Source: Bullera alba
Taxonomy: Eukaryota; Basidiomycota; Tremellomycetes; Tremellales; Bulleraceae
Direction of reading: 5' to 3'
Assembly (NCBI GenBank): GCA_001600095.1
Contig: BCIX01000004.1
Coordinates: forward strand, 1,492,586-1,556,585
DNA length: 64,000 nucleotides
The position numbers and the translations under genes were made by a program. The notes under the pieces are model-generated. The model was not told where the DNA came from. It was given only the letters and a program-made list of their open reading frames with translations, and made no database searches. Below are positions 34,094-46,155 of the stretch, one piece after another. Numbering within the stretch: position 1 is the first letter of the stretch; each line of letters begins with the position of its first letter.

Positions 34094-35923
34094 ATGCCAG
34101 CAACAGCAATGGCTATCGACTACGGAGCAAGCGGATCGAGTGAGGGCGATCAGCTGCTAGCCATCCGGAGTTGCGCAAAGCTGACGGAATGTCGTCTAGG
34201 TAGCCAGCAGGTAGACCCGATACTGTCCCAGCTATCGGCCGCCAGAGCCTCCGAGTGAGGACGACCGCTCTAACTTGTGTACCCGATATTGACGCAGGAT
34301 CCATAGGCTTGAATGGCCTGTAATCAAAGAACATCTCCATACCGCTCTACAAGGTCTCGTACCGACATACCTCGCTCGTGGTCCACCACGAAGTATAGCC
34401 CAACCTCAATCGCCTCCCGTCCCAGGGCCCAGTTTCTCCCATTCTCGCGACAACTCGAATCAGGCCTCAGGACCATCGCATGATGAACCGCCAGCGGATT
34501 CACTGCTACTATCCCCCTCTCAACCGATCACCTCTCTAAACACCCTCTCAACGCCGCCCACAGCTACCGCTGGGCAAAGTAACCCTCCTGGGTCGATAGA
34601 TGTCGAGCCGTCCACATCACCGACACAGAACCTCGCAGAGGACCTCCAGCCATCCACACCTGGCGGATTGATCATTCCCCCTTTCCCGCCCTTGGATCCA
34701 AATAGACGCAGGAAAAGCTCAGGATCTGGCACGACACCGGTGATCTCAATCCCCAGGATGAATGGTGGGAACAGAGCTCCACCTGGACCCATGCTCAGTA
34801 CGCCTTTCGACGATGAGTGGGACGAGGAGGTTGTTATTGGTGGCAGGACGTTGCCGGGTTTCTTGCAAGAGGAAGATGGGAAGAAGGAGGTTGACAGGAT
34901 AGCGAGGCTGGTTGACAATTTAGACGAGTGAGTAGTGGGGAAACATTCACTATGTGGGCCGGCGCTAATCCGTGTCATTCCTGTAGGACGCCGTATACTA
35001 TTCAACGTATAGCGGAGCTTCTGCTAGATCCAACGAGGTGCTATACGACATTGGGCAAATTCCTTCGAGCATTGGAAAAGTCTCTTCTGGTCACTTCGTC
35101 ATGGGAAGCACCGTCCTACGTGCCCTTGACTCAGAGCAGCATCCCTTCCTCATCGCTATATCGCTCAACATCGATATCCTCGTTATCCACAGCGTCGACA
35201 TCCGGGTCCTCGGATCGTGGTTCAGACGAGGACTCGATGATGCCACCTGGCTCCCTCACGCCCATGTTCAGTCCGATACCGTTCTTGAGCCATGAGGAGG
35301 GTCTGGGCATGGACATCGACTCGCTTGGACCTGGCGAGGGAAATGGACACATGGAAGGCTCTGGCCAGGGTCTCATGAGCCCTCTCATGCTCGGAGGGGA
35401 AGACAGCTCCGGTGCACCATTCCGATTCGACGACGCTCCGGCTGTACCTTCTGCTCGATCACCAGAGTCTGACGAGCAAAACGGCTCATCCCCAGCATTG
35501 ATGACCGATGATGCTGCTTCGTCGTCACCTATCGCCCCTCCACTTCAAGAGAACTCGGATCCGGCTAATCAATCATACTTGGGCAGAGTGGATGAACTGG
35601 ATACCGGGCCATTGCCCAGTACGCCCGACGCAACATCGACTCCGCCTTCCCAAATCAGCAGTGGATACTCAGAACCCAGCAGCCAGAGGAGGAGACGCGG
35701 GAGTGATGAGAGTCAGACGAGTCAGACTGGTGCAGGGGAAGGCGGTACAATGACGCCACATGGAATGTCGGACAAACCGGTGCCTATAAGCAGTACGACG
35801 GTGGTCGACCCGGCTCTCACGGCGAGACCAATCGCCTCGCTGCCTAAAGTCCAAGCGAGCAGCTTGGCGGAGAGGTTCGTTCCGTCCACCGGGGACTCCG
35901 AGAGCGCCGAGCGAACGCCTTGA
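34094..35923 (+). CDS. Protein phosphatase 4 core regulatory subunit R2 (PPP4R2/Psy4 family)
   Basis: Binds the PP4 catalytic subunit and directs it, among others, to phospho-H2AX. The start is the ATG at 34094 (MPATAMAIDYGAS). After two short introns, SQQVDPILSQLSAARASE joins IHRLEWPVIKEHLHTALQ, the start of the R2 domain. A disordered Pro/Ser-rich insert of about 170 residues follows, and the family signature TPYTIQRIAELLLDPTRCY plus TTLGKFLRALEKSLLVTSSW comes after an intron at about 34927-34986. The rest is a Ser/Thr/Pro-rich disordered tail of about 280 residues. The large insert between the two domain halves is longer than in animal R2 and is worth noting. The gene appears complete. Confidence 0.84.
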
Positions 35924-36360
35924 GGTGGAGCAGTGGCACTTGCTAGCTGTAGCTGTACTATATGTATGTATTTGGCTGGACGCCAGTGTGCTCAGCATGA
36001 ACACCTGACAGGCTGACCGTACAGGGTAAATTGAAATTGCCGCGAGAATGTGCCGGTCGGGAATTGAATCGGACCGCGGACCGATCTCGGCGCCGGTTTG
36101 GCTCTGATTTTTGGGTGGTGCTGGTGTTCGGAATGCGCAGGTGGTGGTGTGGTAGTGGGTAGTGCTGGTGGGTGTGGAATGAATGGGATGTGATAGGTCG
36201 TCTTTGGTTATTCCGACTACACAACTGCTTCAGAACAGCCTTCTCAACATCACTTTGGCAAGGTCCACAGAGTCTGTTTGACTAGCGACAAATTCCAAAC
36301 TAATCTAGCCTATCTACTCATACACCTCCATCTCACCTCCATCTCTGCTCGCTCGACACA
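35924..36360. other. Intergenic, promoter of the epimerase-like gene
   Basis: 437 bases between same-strand genes. It holds a GT-rich stretch (GGTGGTGCTGGTGTTCGG... to GGTGGTGGTGTGGTAGTGGG, about 36114-36165). No gene recognised. Confidence 0.4.
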
Positions 36361-37423
36361 ATGCACATCCTGGTCACTGGCGCTGCTGGACGGGTGGGTT
36401 CTCATACTGTAAAATACCTCCTGGCCAGGCAGCATACCATCACCGCCGTCGACCTCGTCCCTCTGTCCAGCACCCTGCTCAACTCTGTGCCCGCCCCGGA
36501 CCGACAACGGCTTCACACTGCCACATGCGACTTGACCAACTATGAACGTTTCGAGTCTATTCTGAACAGTGCCGCTACGCCAGTGGAGGGTATTGTTCAT
36601 TTGGGCTCGATTCCCGATCCTACCAAGCACGACTCGAGGGTGGTGCACAACTCAAACGTCGCGGGGAGCTATAATGTGATGGAGACGGCGGGAAAGTTGG
36701 GCATCAAGAGGGTAGTTCAGGCTAGTAGCGTGAATGCCACAGGGTTGAGTTACACCCCTGAACATAATCACCGCCTTCCCGACCTCCCATTCAGAGAGGA
36801 CATAACGCCGCTGAGGCCGGTGAGTTCCGAGTGGTACCCAGAGCTCAAGGGGCTCCGTGGGAACAGCTAGCTCACGGATGACCTGTAGGAAGACTCCTAT
36901 GCCCTTTCCAAGCTGTGAGTGAAAGACCTGTCTCAACTGCCGATTTTGAGTGTGGATATGCGCTGACCAGTCTATTAGAATCTGCGAGGCACAAGCATCC
37001 GCCGTCGCACGCTTTTGGGCACCTCAACTACGTATCGCCTCGCTCAGGTTCCACTTTTGCGTTCCCAACCGTCAATACGCAGTAGAGCATGCCGTGCCTA
37101 GGGACATGTTTTCCTGGACGTCCTTTGACGCATGTGCCTCTGCCTGCCTACTAGCCCTTACCTCGGAGGGATGGGACGGACACGAGGTGTTCAACATTGC
37201 CGCCAAGGACATTATCCATCACGGCACACTGGACGACCACACCGCGATAGACATGGATAGGACGCCCGTGGGGACCTTGGAGATTCTGGAGAAACACTGG
37301 TCGGGGCGATATGGCAAGTTGGACGAGGAGTGGTGGAAGAACGACAAGAGGAGGGCTATTTGGGATAGCACAAAGGCAGAGAGGATCCTAGGCTGGAATC
37401 ACGACCGGTCCGGGGAGCTATGA
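36361..37423 (+). CDS. NAD(P)-dependent epimerase/dehydratase (extended SDR)
   Basis: A Rossmann-fold enzyme of the extended short-chain dehydrogenase family acting on nucleotide sugars or similar substrates. The start is the ATG at 36361. The N-terminal cofactor motif is ILVTGAAGRVGSHTVKYLL (GxxGxxG). Next come GIVHLGSIPDP, NVAGSYNVMETAGKLGIKRV and VQASSVNATG (catalytic Ser region). The catalytic YxxxK sits in a short exon (EDSYALSKL at about 36890-36912). The C-terminal part includes FWAPQLRIASLRFHFCVPN, DACASACLLALTSEGW and GHEVFNIAAKDI. It ends TKAERILGWNHDRS, as in many family members. About 310 residues; the substrate cannot be told. Confidence 0.85.
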
Positions 37424-37544
37424 GCGGCTTTGGAGACGACGGGTAGAAGGAAGACGTGACATGGACATTTGACGTAGTACCTAATGATGAAACGATGCCT
37501 GATTCGGGCCGGCTGCCTCGGGAGCAAAGGGTCAATGCTGCATG

Positions 37545-40500
37545 TTACAGCTGTATCGAGTGTATCCGCACGCTACGGTCATCCGCACAACTCGCCAACT
37601 CGAGCGGTTGACCCGGCTGCACCTTCGGTCTCCAGGCCAGTCTGTTGACTGTACCGACGTGTGCTGATCTACAAGTTGAATCAGCGTTTGTTCCTCTGCA
37701 ACATTCGGCCTAACTCACTCTTTGTCGACGTCTAGAACTTTGGCCAACTCCCGGCTAGCCTCCAAGTGGTAAACGCCCACAGCACCAGACTCAGTCCCCA
37801 GGGCGAGATACTCCTCTCCTCCGTAGTGGACCATATCCACTGCTGTGACCGCTTCGGTGAGCTTTGTCGTAGAAACGGCAATCCAGACCGCCGAATCATT
37901 TGGCGATACCGCCCACACTTTGACCTGAAACTCCTGTCAGCTTCTAACCCAGATATGCGAGGGTGGGGCAGGGAGTAAGCTCACCGTCTTGTCCCTAGAG
38001 GCAGTCGCGAAGTGCTTGCCGTCAGAGGACCAACAGCAATCCAGGACCATTCTCGAGTGTGCTCTCTCATCCTGACTCTCAAGCTCGTATCCTGCCACCA
38101 GCAAGTCAGTTCAGGCTACCAAGCCCCGACAGGCACCACTCACCCCCAGCCTCGACCTTCTTATACAGTCGCCACCCTCTGTCTCTCGAGCAGGTCAAGA
38201 TCCGCTGATCGTCTTGACTGAATGCGATCCTCGTGATGGTCAAAGTGTGTCCCGAGAGAGGCTGGCCCACGGTGTCCCAAGTCGAAGTCGAGTGAAGGCG
38301 GACTACCGCGTGCTCGGGATTGCTCGCCCTACAGGCAGACGCAACGATCGTCCCATCATGCGAGGCCGCTATTGCAACAAGCTGGACCCTTCAGCTCGGA
38401 TCTCAGTGTGAGAGTGGATTGCTCACCTCGTAACCGTGTCCATAGACCTTCTCCACTTCGGGCCATAATGTCGACGAGCTCAGTTCGTCTTCGGTAGGTA
38501 GAGTGGTCAAGGTCTTTGAGACCGAGTCTACAGATGGGTTGGGAACCCTATTCGCGGGCAAATCAAGCTCGACAGCTTCTACAATCATAGTCATGAACTC
38601 CGTGCAGACACTACGGTCATAGCGAAAGCGACAGCTCACCTCTGCCCAATGCCCTATTTGAAAGCCCGAGCGGGGGCACCGTCGCGCCTTTAGGTCGACT
38701 TGCCTATGTCGCAGTCAGCACACAGGCAGTATCGTGCAGGTAGCGTGCTCACCGAATCAAAGGCCTCGAGTCCGCTGACCACCCCTAGGCCCGCTAAACT
38801 CTCGACAAAACCCCCGGGGGCATCAAAGACCCTCGCCACCTTTTCATCCGCCGCACTGGCTATTCTGTACGAGCTGATCCAAGCCACGTCTGCCATATCA
38901 TAGCCGTGAATCTGCGGTCGAGCAATCTCTGCCCAAGTCGAGGGCCCTGCCTCGCTGGTAACCATACAAGGCGCGTGTATTCTCGTAGTCTGATCCGAGC
39001 TGAAACAAGCATCAGTGACCCGGTTAAGTGGTGATTTGCACGGTACTCACCTGACGGACACTAGGTAATCCCCTTTAGGGTCCCAAGCCACACTCTGCAC
39101 ATCCCCGTAATGCCCCGCGAGACCGGGTTTCGCTTCCCATCTCTGAAGCTCATACGCCAAGTCCTCGGCTTGATTCTCCTCCCTGACCCATCGTTCCCAT
39201 CCGCCATTCCACCCGCCAGCCATGACGCTCTTGCCATCTTTACCCCAGATCGCTCCGTAAAACGCAAGACCCCTCCCGCCTAGCGTGCCGAAACGCTGGG
39301 ATGGGATCCAAATGCCCTGGGAGGATGGTGTCCAGATGACGAGCGAGTTGTCGGAAGCTGTCGAAAGTAGCACAGGAGTTTTATGCAGTACCGATGGAAG
39401 GGGTGACCAGTGGACGTTTGTCAGACCGGCCTCGTGACCCATCAACAAGGCTTCAAGGGTAACGTCGAATTTCTTTGTCCTAGGACGGTGGTAAGAACGG
39501 AAACTACGAGTAAAGGTATCTTGGGATGATGCAAGAACTTACTGCCCGTTTTCCTCCACCGAGAGCATATGTGCCTTTGTTGATATTTGTACGCTGCCAC
39601 CAGCTTCCCCAGCTAGCTTCCTCTCAAACTCATCCAGTAGATCCAACCCGTTGGCATCCTGTTCTCCTGCAGTCTTCGAGACTTGCACAGACTGGCTTTG
39701 CTGTACGGGTGAGATCCTCCATAATCTCACATAGTTGTCCTGAGATCCAGAAGCCAGCATCAAGTCGGTATGCTCGCCCTCGACTACAGATTCGTTCGAG
39801 GAGGGATACGGCGTGAGGGAGAGACATCGGACCCAGTCTTCGTGTCCCTCGAGTGTAATCGACTTGACAAACTGAGTCTGGCATCAGCAAGTCGCACTCG
39901 AACAAAGTGAGTATCGTGACTGACTTGGCCGTCCTTCTGGGTAAAGAGCTGTATCCTCTTCTCGGTGAGACCGACAACGAGCAAAAGGGCTATTAAGCGG
40001 GCTTAGCATTTGCAGTATCCGCCCGGCTCCCAACTCACCCTTGGTCCCAGGAAGATGACCAACTTCAATGTCAAGTGGGAGCTTGCCCTTGAAGTCTATA
40101 CGTTGTACTTCTTTCGCTTCGCCTTCTGACACAGCCCACACTCGAACATGACCATCGGAACCACCTGTCAAGATTGTCTGACTGGACTCGGAGCTCGAGG
40201 GTGCAAAACCTATTGCCGATATCGACGACTTTGGGTCTGCTTCAAACGACAACGAGCAGTGAAACTTCGTTTCGACATAGTCAGTCAGACCTCTCGCTGG
40301 GATGAGAGATGTCCGGCTTACACTTCTGTCCTGACTCTGTTCCCATATCCTCACATTACCCTCGGTGTCTCCACTAACGAACGATGCTAGGCCATCAACC
40401 TGATTCAGGAGCTTGACTGTCGTGACTTGTCCAGCATGTCCGGCTAATGTTGCATGTACACCAGATCCATTGTTGTTCTGTGAGACACCACTCAGCTCCT

Positions 40501-40654
40501 TTCCTTCATTAAGCACTGGTCTTCCACTGACCTCGCTATTCCACAGAGCCACGGATTTGCCAGCACCGAAAGCGAGCAGTCCGTCGGAATTACAGGCCGC
40601 ACAGGACGACGCTCGGTTGACGCCGAGCGAGGTGTAGATTGCTGTGGCGGTCAT
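37545..40654 (-). CDS. ELP2: Elongator complex subunit Elp2 (WD40)
   Basis: A double beta-propeller scaffold of the Elongator complex, which modifies wobble uridines of tRNAs in the cytosol. The start is the ATG at 40654 ([37 protein letters not shown]). WD repeats follow: [89 protein letters not shown]. Then [77 protein letters not shown] and [20 protein letters not shown]. The last exon reads [17 protein letters not shown] and ends VRIHSIQL. The segment [30 protein letters not shown] is diagnostic for Elp2. Ten or so introns. Confidence 0.92.
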
Positions 40655-41120
40655 GGCGTGTTGGAGGATGTGTTCCGGTAAGTGATGTACCCGTAAAGTG
40701 GTATGAGCTGTACGGCTCCGTGACCTTGCTGCTGCAGTGAAGAGCACGCTAGCTTAGATGTAGTATCACTTGTTACGGTGCTGTAAAAGTTGGACGAGCT
40801 GGACGTATCGAGTGGAGGGGGCTCCAGGCTGGGAGAAATTATGCCACTTTGGGTAATAAATACGATTGCTAGTGGCAATTAGCAATTACGATTTACCGGG
40901 ATCCGGTATTACAAATTAGCTAGACTCGATTGGCCCGTCCTTTTCAATTTCTGATCCCGTCACCATCGGCGACCTGCTGTTTCTGGCAACCAAACCGATC
41001 TCTGACTCGACAACAGCGACGGCGACGGCAATAACAAACTGATCGATCAGTCGGATTGATCTGCACCTCCCACGACGCCGCCTTCTATATCAACCTCGAA
41101 CGACTGGAACTCACAGCAAG
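40655..41120. promoter_or_regulatory. Divergent promoter ELP2 / HEM1 with two palindromes and a CCAAT box
   Basis: 466 bases. Two perfect inverted repeats lie close together: ATTGCTA-N8-TAGCAAT (40865-40871 and 40880-40886) and TACCGG-GAT-CCGGTA (40894-40908). An ATTGG (reverse CCAAT) is at 40929-40933; CCAAT-binding Hap complexes control heme genes in fungi. Function is inferred. Confidence 0.45.
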
Positions 41121-43144
41121 ATGCAGGTCAACTCGCTTCTTCGATTCTCCGCCGTGTGTCCGTTTTTGGGCCACTCGTCCCCGGCTACTCTCCGGGCTTT
41201 GGCCAAAACCCATGGGGTCGGGAGCATGTCCTCGTTGACCTCGAGGGCCATGGCCTGTCCGATGCTCGGTCCTCAGCTCGCTGCCATCGGTCAAGCTAGG
41301 GCATATGCTAGCATCGCAAACTCCAAGGATGTGGAAAAGTTGCACGAGGTGAGTTTCGATCTGGCCAAATACCGCACAAATGGGGATCGCACAGTGACAA
41401 ATAGCTCACATCGGTATCTTTTTCCAGGAGAACCATCTTCCTTTCAACCCAGCATCATCTGGTGAATGGCCGCAGAAACAGGCTGCCAAGGGATCTTCCG
41501 ATGCATTGGCCGGATCGGCATCTGACCCGCACAACAAGGCTACCGGAGGATTCGATTACCAGACATTCTACGAGGCCGAGCTCGACAAAAAGCACAAGGA
41601 CAAGTGAGTCTGAGCTGCTCCCTCGTCAAGAAGATTACAAAGCTCATTTCTCGTCAGGTCATACCGATACTTCAATAATATCAATCGACTCGCCGCCAAG
41701 TTCCCCGTGGCGCATACCGCCAATACCAAGGATGAAGTCGATGTCTGGTGCTCGAACGATTACCTCGGAATGAGCAAGAACCCAGTGGTGCTCGGCACCA
41801 TGAAGTGAGTGGACGTCTTGACGATGTTCGGCTGCATTGCTGACCAGTGGCCGTAGGCGAACACTGGACAAGTACGGTGCTGGCGCTGGTGGAACTCGAA
41901 ACATTGCTGGAAACGGAGCTCTTCACCTGTCTCTCGAGGACGAGCTGGCTTCACTCCACCGAAAGTCCGCGGCACTCGTCTTCTCATCGTGCTACGTCGC
42001 CAATGACGCTTGCCTTGCCACTCTTGGCTCCAAGCTGCCGGGCTGTGTCATCTTCTCCGATGCGCTCAACCACGCCTCGATGATCCAAGGTATTCGACAC
42101 TCGAATGCGAAAAAGGTCATCTTCAAGCACAACGACATGGCCGATCTCGAAGCCAAGCTTGCCACTGTGCCCAAGGACACGCCCAAGATCATCGCCTTTG
42201 AGAGCGTGTACTCGATGTGCGGCAGCGTCGCGCCCATTGAGAAGATTTGCGATCTGGCCGAAAAGTACGGTGCGATCACTTTCCTCGACGAAGTTCACGC
42301 GGTGGGGATGTACGGTCCAGGTGGAGCTGGTGTGGCCGAGCACCTCGACTACGAGGCTCACGACGCCACTATGAGCTCTTCCGAGCCAGTCAAGAGGAGC
42401 GTTCAGGACAGAGTGGATATCATTACCGGAACCCTTGGCAAGGCGTACGGTGTCGTCGGCGGTTATATCGCCGGATCATCCGACCTGGTCGATGTCGTCC
42501 GATCCTACGCCCCAGGATTCATCTTCACCACCTCGCTCCCGCCTGCCGTGGTGGCCGGAGCCCAAGCTTCCATCGCTTATCAAAAGGAGTTCAAAGGTGA
42601 TCGACGATTGCAGCAGATCAACACGCGAGAGGTCAAATCTCAACTTGCCGATCTGGACATTCCCGTCGTTCCCAACCCGTCTCACATCATCCCCATCCTC
42701 GTGGGTGATGCCGCACTGGCGAAAGAGGCTTCGGACATGTTACTGTCCAAGCACAAGATTTACGTTCAGTCGATCAACTTCCCCACTGTGCCCGTGGGCG
42801 AGGAACGACTCCGAATTACGCCTACCCCAGGCCACACCACCGAACAGATCAAGCATCTCGTTTCCTCGGTCAACGCGGTCTTTGACACGCTCAAGTTGAA
42901 GCGAACCTCGGACTGGGTCAAGGCCGGTGGACGAGCCGGTGTCGGAATGCCAGACTCGGCTCCCATGGAGAATATCTGGTCCGACAAGCAGCTCGGCATG
43001 AAAGACGGTTCTGCCCCGAAGAGACTCGACAATGGAGTCAAGGGCGTCGTCAGGGGTGAAGCCGTCAAGGTCGCTCAGGACAGACTGGTCCATCTCCTCG
43101 GAGAGGTCAAGGGCACCGAGGCTCAGGGCGCGTCTGCCGCTTGA
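41121..43144 (+). CDS. HEM1: 5-aminolevulinate synthase, mitochondrial
   Basis: Condenses glycine and succinyl-CoA to 5-aminolevulinate, the first step of heme synthesis, in the mitochondrial matrix with PLP. The start is the ATG at 41121. The presequence carries two Cys-Pro heme-regulatory-type motifs (VCPFLG and ACPMLG) before [11 protein letters not shown]. After three introns the catalytic domain runs [87 protein letters not shown] and [20 protein letters not shown]. The PLP lysine lies in [19 protein letters not shown], and [13 protein letters not shown] and [12 protein letters not shown] follow. Complete, with a C-terminal extension of about 90 residues typical of eukaryotic ALAS. Confidence 0.96.
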
Positions 43145-43375
43145 GTCTCTTGCTGGATTCAGTACGTAGTCGTACCAGTACATCGTTGCTAAGTGTTGAA
43201 GGAATCATTACGGATGCATCTTTGGCCTCCAAACGACCACAACGACCAGATCGGACTTTCTCTTCCCTGCATGACCTGCAGCACTTCGATTCACACGAAT
43301 AGCATAGGACCTGGTAAGGGGTCGTGACATCTAGTACATTCTCCGAACTGGAGATCCATATCATGCTACGCGCTC

Positions 43376-45746
43376 CTACTCTTTAGCATCAACGAGCACC
43401 TCCTCTCTATCATCATTCCGATCCAACGAAAACGAATCGACTTTCGACGGCGTGTCCCCCGAACTCGCCGACGGGAGCACTAGCGGCGACGCATCCAATC
43501 CTAGGCCTCCGTTGGCGGGTGATGGCGGAGAAGTTGGCCGATCTACAAAAGGTGTGTTGGTGACTGAAGTCGAGCCGTTGACAGAGCCTCCAGTCGCTGA
43601 CGCCGTTTCCATCTCTTTGCGTAATTTCTCCAGCTCCCGCTCAAACCTGCTTAAATCAGTATCGACATCGGCAGCAGAAAGGACGGGGGGGAACTCACTT
43701 CCTTCCGAAGACTTCGACGTAGAAGCTCGCTCCATTCCATGCTGACACGGCGAAAATGGTGATGAGGAAGATCGAGGTTGATATTGGCGAATGAATGAAC
43801 AATACCGCTGGCGGGATCATGAACACGATGCTGTAGACTGCGTGCTGTCAGTGCTGCCCAGAGGAGATCTGGGTCTTACTCACTGAGTTGTCCGAAGATG
43901 AACCACAGCTCTCGGTGCTCGGGCCTGATGCCCTTGAGAGCTTTGCCAATTGGACCCCGCTTGTCATTCAGCATGCTACGGCCTGTCAGTAGTATAGTGG
44001 GCCTCGATACGCAAATTGACTGACTAATGGAAACTGTTCTCCCGCTGTCCAGACTCAATTTTGGACTTTTTGCCTACAGAGATGAACTGGAAGGGTCATC
44101 AGCTTGTACAGCACAAGGCAAAGGACTGAGCTGACTTGGTAGTAGGCCGATTGCCAGATGACGTCTATGGATTTCCAATGTGTCAGCTGGGAAACTCTCA
44201 GTTATAATACAGCAGACTAACATGGCACCGCGGCAATGAGGATCATCGTCCACCAGCTGTACTTCTGGATCTCCGCCAAGCCGGGGTATCGCGCATGAGC
44301 ATCGGGGTATACGTGGCTGTATGTTGTCAGAATGCTGAACTGGCTGGAAACCTTGGGACGGTCGCTCACAGAATCACGCTCAGGACGGTGGGCGGATACC
44401 TTGTTTTAGATTCAGCTTTCACCGGCATTAGCGCGTAAGATGCTCACATGTGGATGAACAGACTGGTGACCTTGTCGAGCGAGTGGAACACGAGCGAGTT
44501 TCTCCAGGTTATTATGGCGCTTGCGAGTGGGCCTGCGCGTGTTAGCTCAGGGCTGATGCAATGGCACGAGCCAAAGCTCGTTGTCTTTTAGCTTGCTCAC
44601 CCATTGTCAACAGATATGAGCAGATGAACAGTGCGCCGGACTGGGGGAAGATCCACATCCAAACGAGGTCAAGGATGTTCACAAAGTAGCATAGACTGGT
44701 AATGAGGGTCAGCTGAGATTCAATGCGATAGATCTTGATAGCTCACTCTGCTCATAAGAAAAGGGCGACAATTGGATTAGTATTGTACGCGACGGCCACC
44801 CTCGAAGAGAGTGGTGCTCGGAACAGTACCCACCGAACAAAAAGTAGTGATAAGACTTCTTCTTGTACTGCCATATCCTGGTCGGTAGGTAAAAGGCACT
44901 TTGCGCCGTGTACGCGAACGGCAACCACGTTGGTGCCATCCCGTACAGCAGACAAGTGAATGTGAGAGACATGACGCCAAAGAGGAAAGCTACCATGTGA
45001 TCAGTCGGATTCCAGCAACACATATTGGTACAACACTCACAGACTTTCTCCCTCGTTCGGACGATCTGTGCCGAGCGCCATGATCCCGACAAATGGGTGA
45101 CCTTCGCTGCGAGCTGAACAGGCCATCAGTGTCTGGGTAAGGGGCGGAAATTCATGGCGCACCTTGACTTTGATCCTTTCTACCTCCTTCTCCACTTCGC
45201 GCCTGTACTTGTCCCCTCGGCCAGCTTGTGATCCAGCTCCCGGTCGCCTGCGTACTTCCGAGGCCGAGTGGTCATCGAAATCATCATCGTCGTCTTCTAC
45301 CAGGAGTATACCGCCTCCGGCAGGCGTTCTCAGCTGCTTTGGGAGTAGTTCTACCGCTCTGGACTTGAGTCGCGCCGATTGGGCTTTCAGTCGTCGATTT
45401 ATGAGGTCCAGTCGGGAGTCTAATATCATAGGTCTTCAGCTCTATTCATCTGCTGCCAGAGGGATAAGCTGAAAGACCTACCGAAGAATGTCTCGATCAC
45501 ATCTGATCACAGACCATCAGTGCGTTGCGAAAGTACTGCAGATACTGGAAACTCACCCAGCAGCGTCAAAGCGTCGGAACTCCACTCGTCGCCGTACCGA
45601 CTGAACTCTTTGATATTCATGATGTTGGTGAAGGACGAATTGCTTCTGGGTAATCTGGGCCGAGTACTCGTTGGTGACTCTGAGACAGATCCTGCTGTGA
45701 GTGAGGAGATGGATGTATTGCGTTGTCGAGTGTTGGTGTCTGTCAT
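43376..45746 (-). CDS. GPC1: Glycerophosphocholine acyltransferase (Gpc1 family, DUF2838)
   Basis: Acylates glycerophosphocholine to lysophosphatidylcholine with acyl-CoA in phosphatidylcholine remodelling; multispanning ER membrane protein. The start is the ATG at 45746 (MTDTNTRQRNTSIS). A cytosolic N-part includes FSRYGDEWSSDALTLLG, FFDSRLDLINRRLKAQSARL and an acidic run (EDDDDDFDD). Membrane exons follow: FLFGVMSLTFTCLLYGMAPT, LPFAYTAQSAFYLPTRIWQY KKKSYHYFLFD, CYFVNILDLVWMWIFPQS, FICSYLLTMGPLASAIITWR NSLVFHSLDKVTSLFIH, and WWTMILIAAVPYVIWQSAYY. The conserved FHSLDKVTSLFIHIYP motif fits the family. The C-tail is Ser/Pro-rich and disordered. About nine introns. Confidence 0.9.
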
Positions 45747-46155
45747 GACGCGGGAAAGTTGGGAGTCGTGCCTGGAAGGACACGTGCAGAGTGACGATCT
45801 CGCGTTAAGCGTTGGTCGGCGTGGCTGACGAGCAGATCGTATCAAGACGACGAATTGACACGGGTGAGTGCTCGTAGGTCGTGAGATGTGCTAGATGGTG
45901 GAGAAAAAGGAAGTTCAGGACGAAGACAGGCGACAGACTTCGCGTGGGTTGGTGTCGAATTAGACTTTGGACGTCATGACGCAATTCACCAATCCGACCA
46001 AGAGGCCGCGAGTGGCAAACGTGCTGCAGCATCAGCGCTCAGCCCTTGGCTCTAGCTCTAACCACGAGTCACAACACTGCAGACTAGGATGGACAGGACT
46101 CCAAGTCCATACGAGATAGCATAGACTTGAACACGTCTAAATCAAGCATTTCTGA
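45747..46155. other. Intergenic, GPC1 promoter
   Basis: About 410 bases between the GPC1 start and the end of the amidohydrolase gene. No tRNA or repeat was found; a GGACTCCAAGTCC palindrome-like stretch (46096-46108) is the only structure noted. Confidence 0.4.

Noticed and set aside
46080..46125. Possible tRNA near GGACTCCAAGTCC
   Set aside because: No B box (GGTTCGANNCC) and no cloverleaf arms could be drawn. The palindromic look covers only 13 bases.
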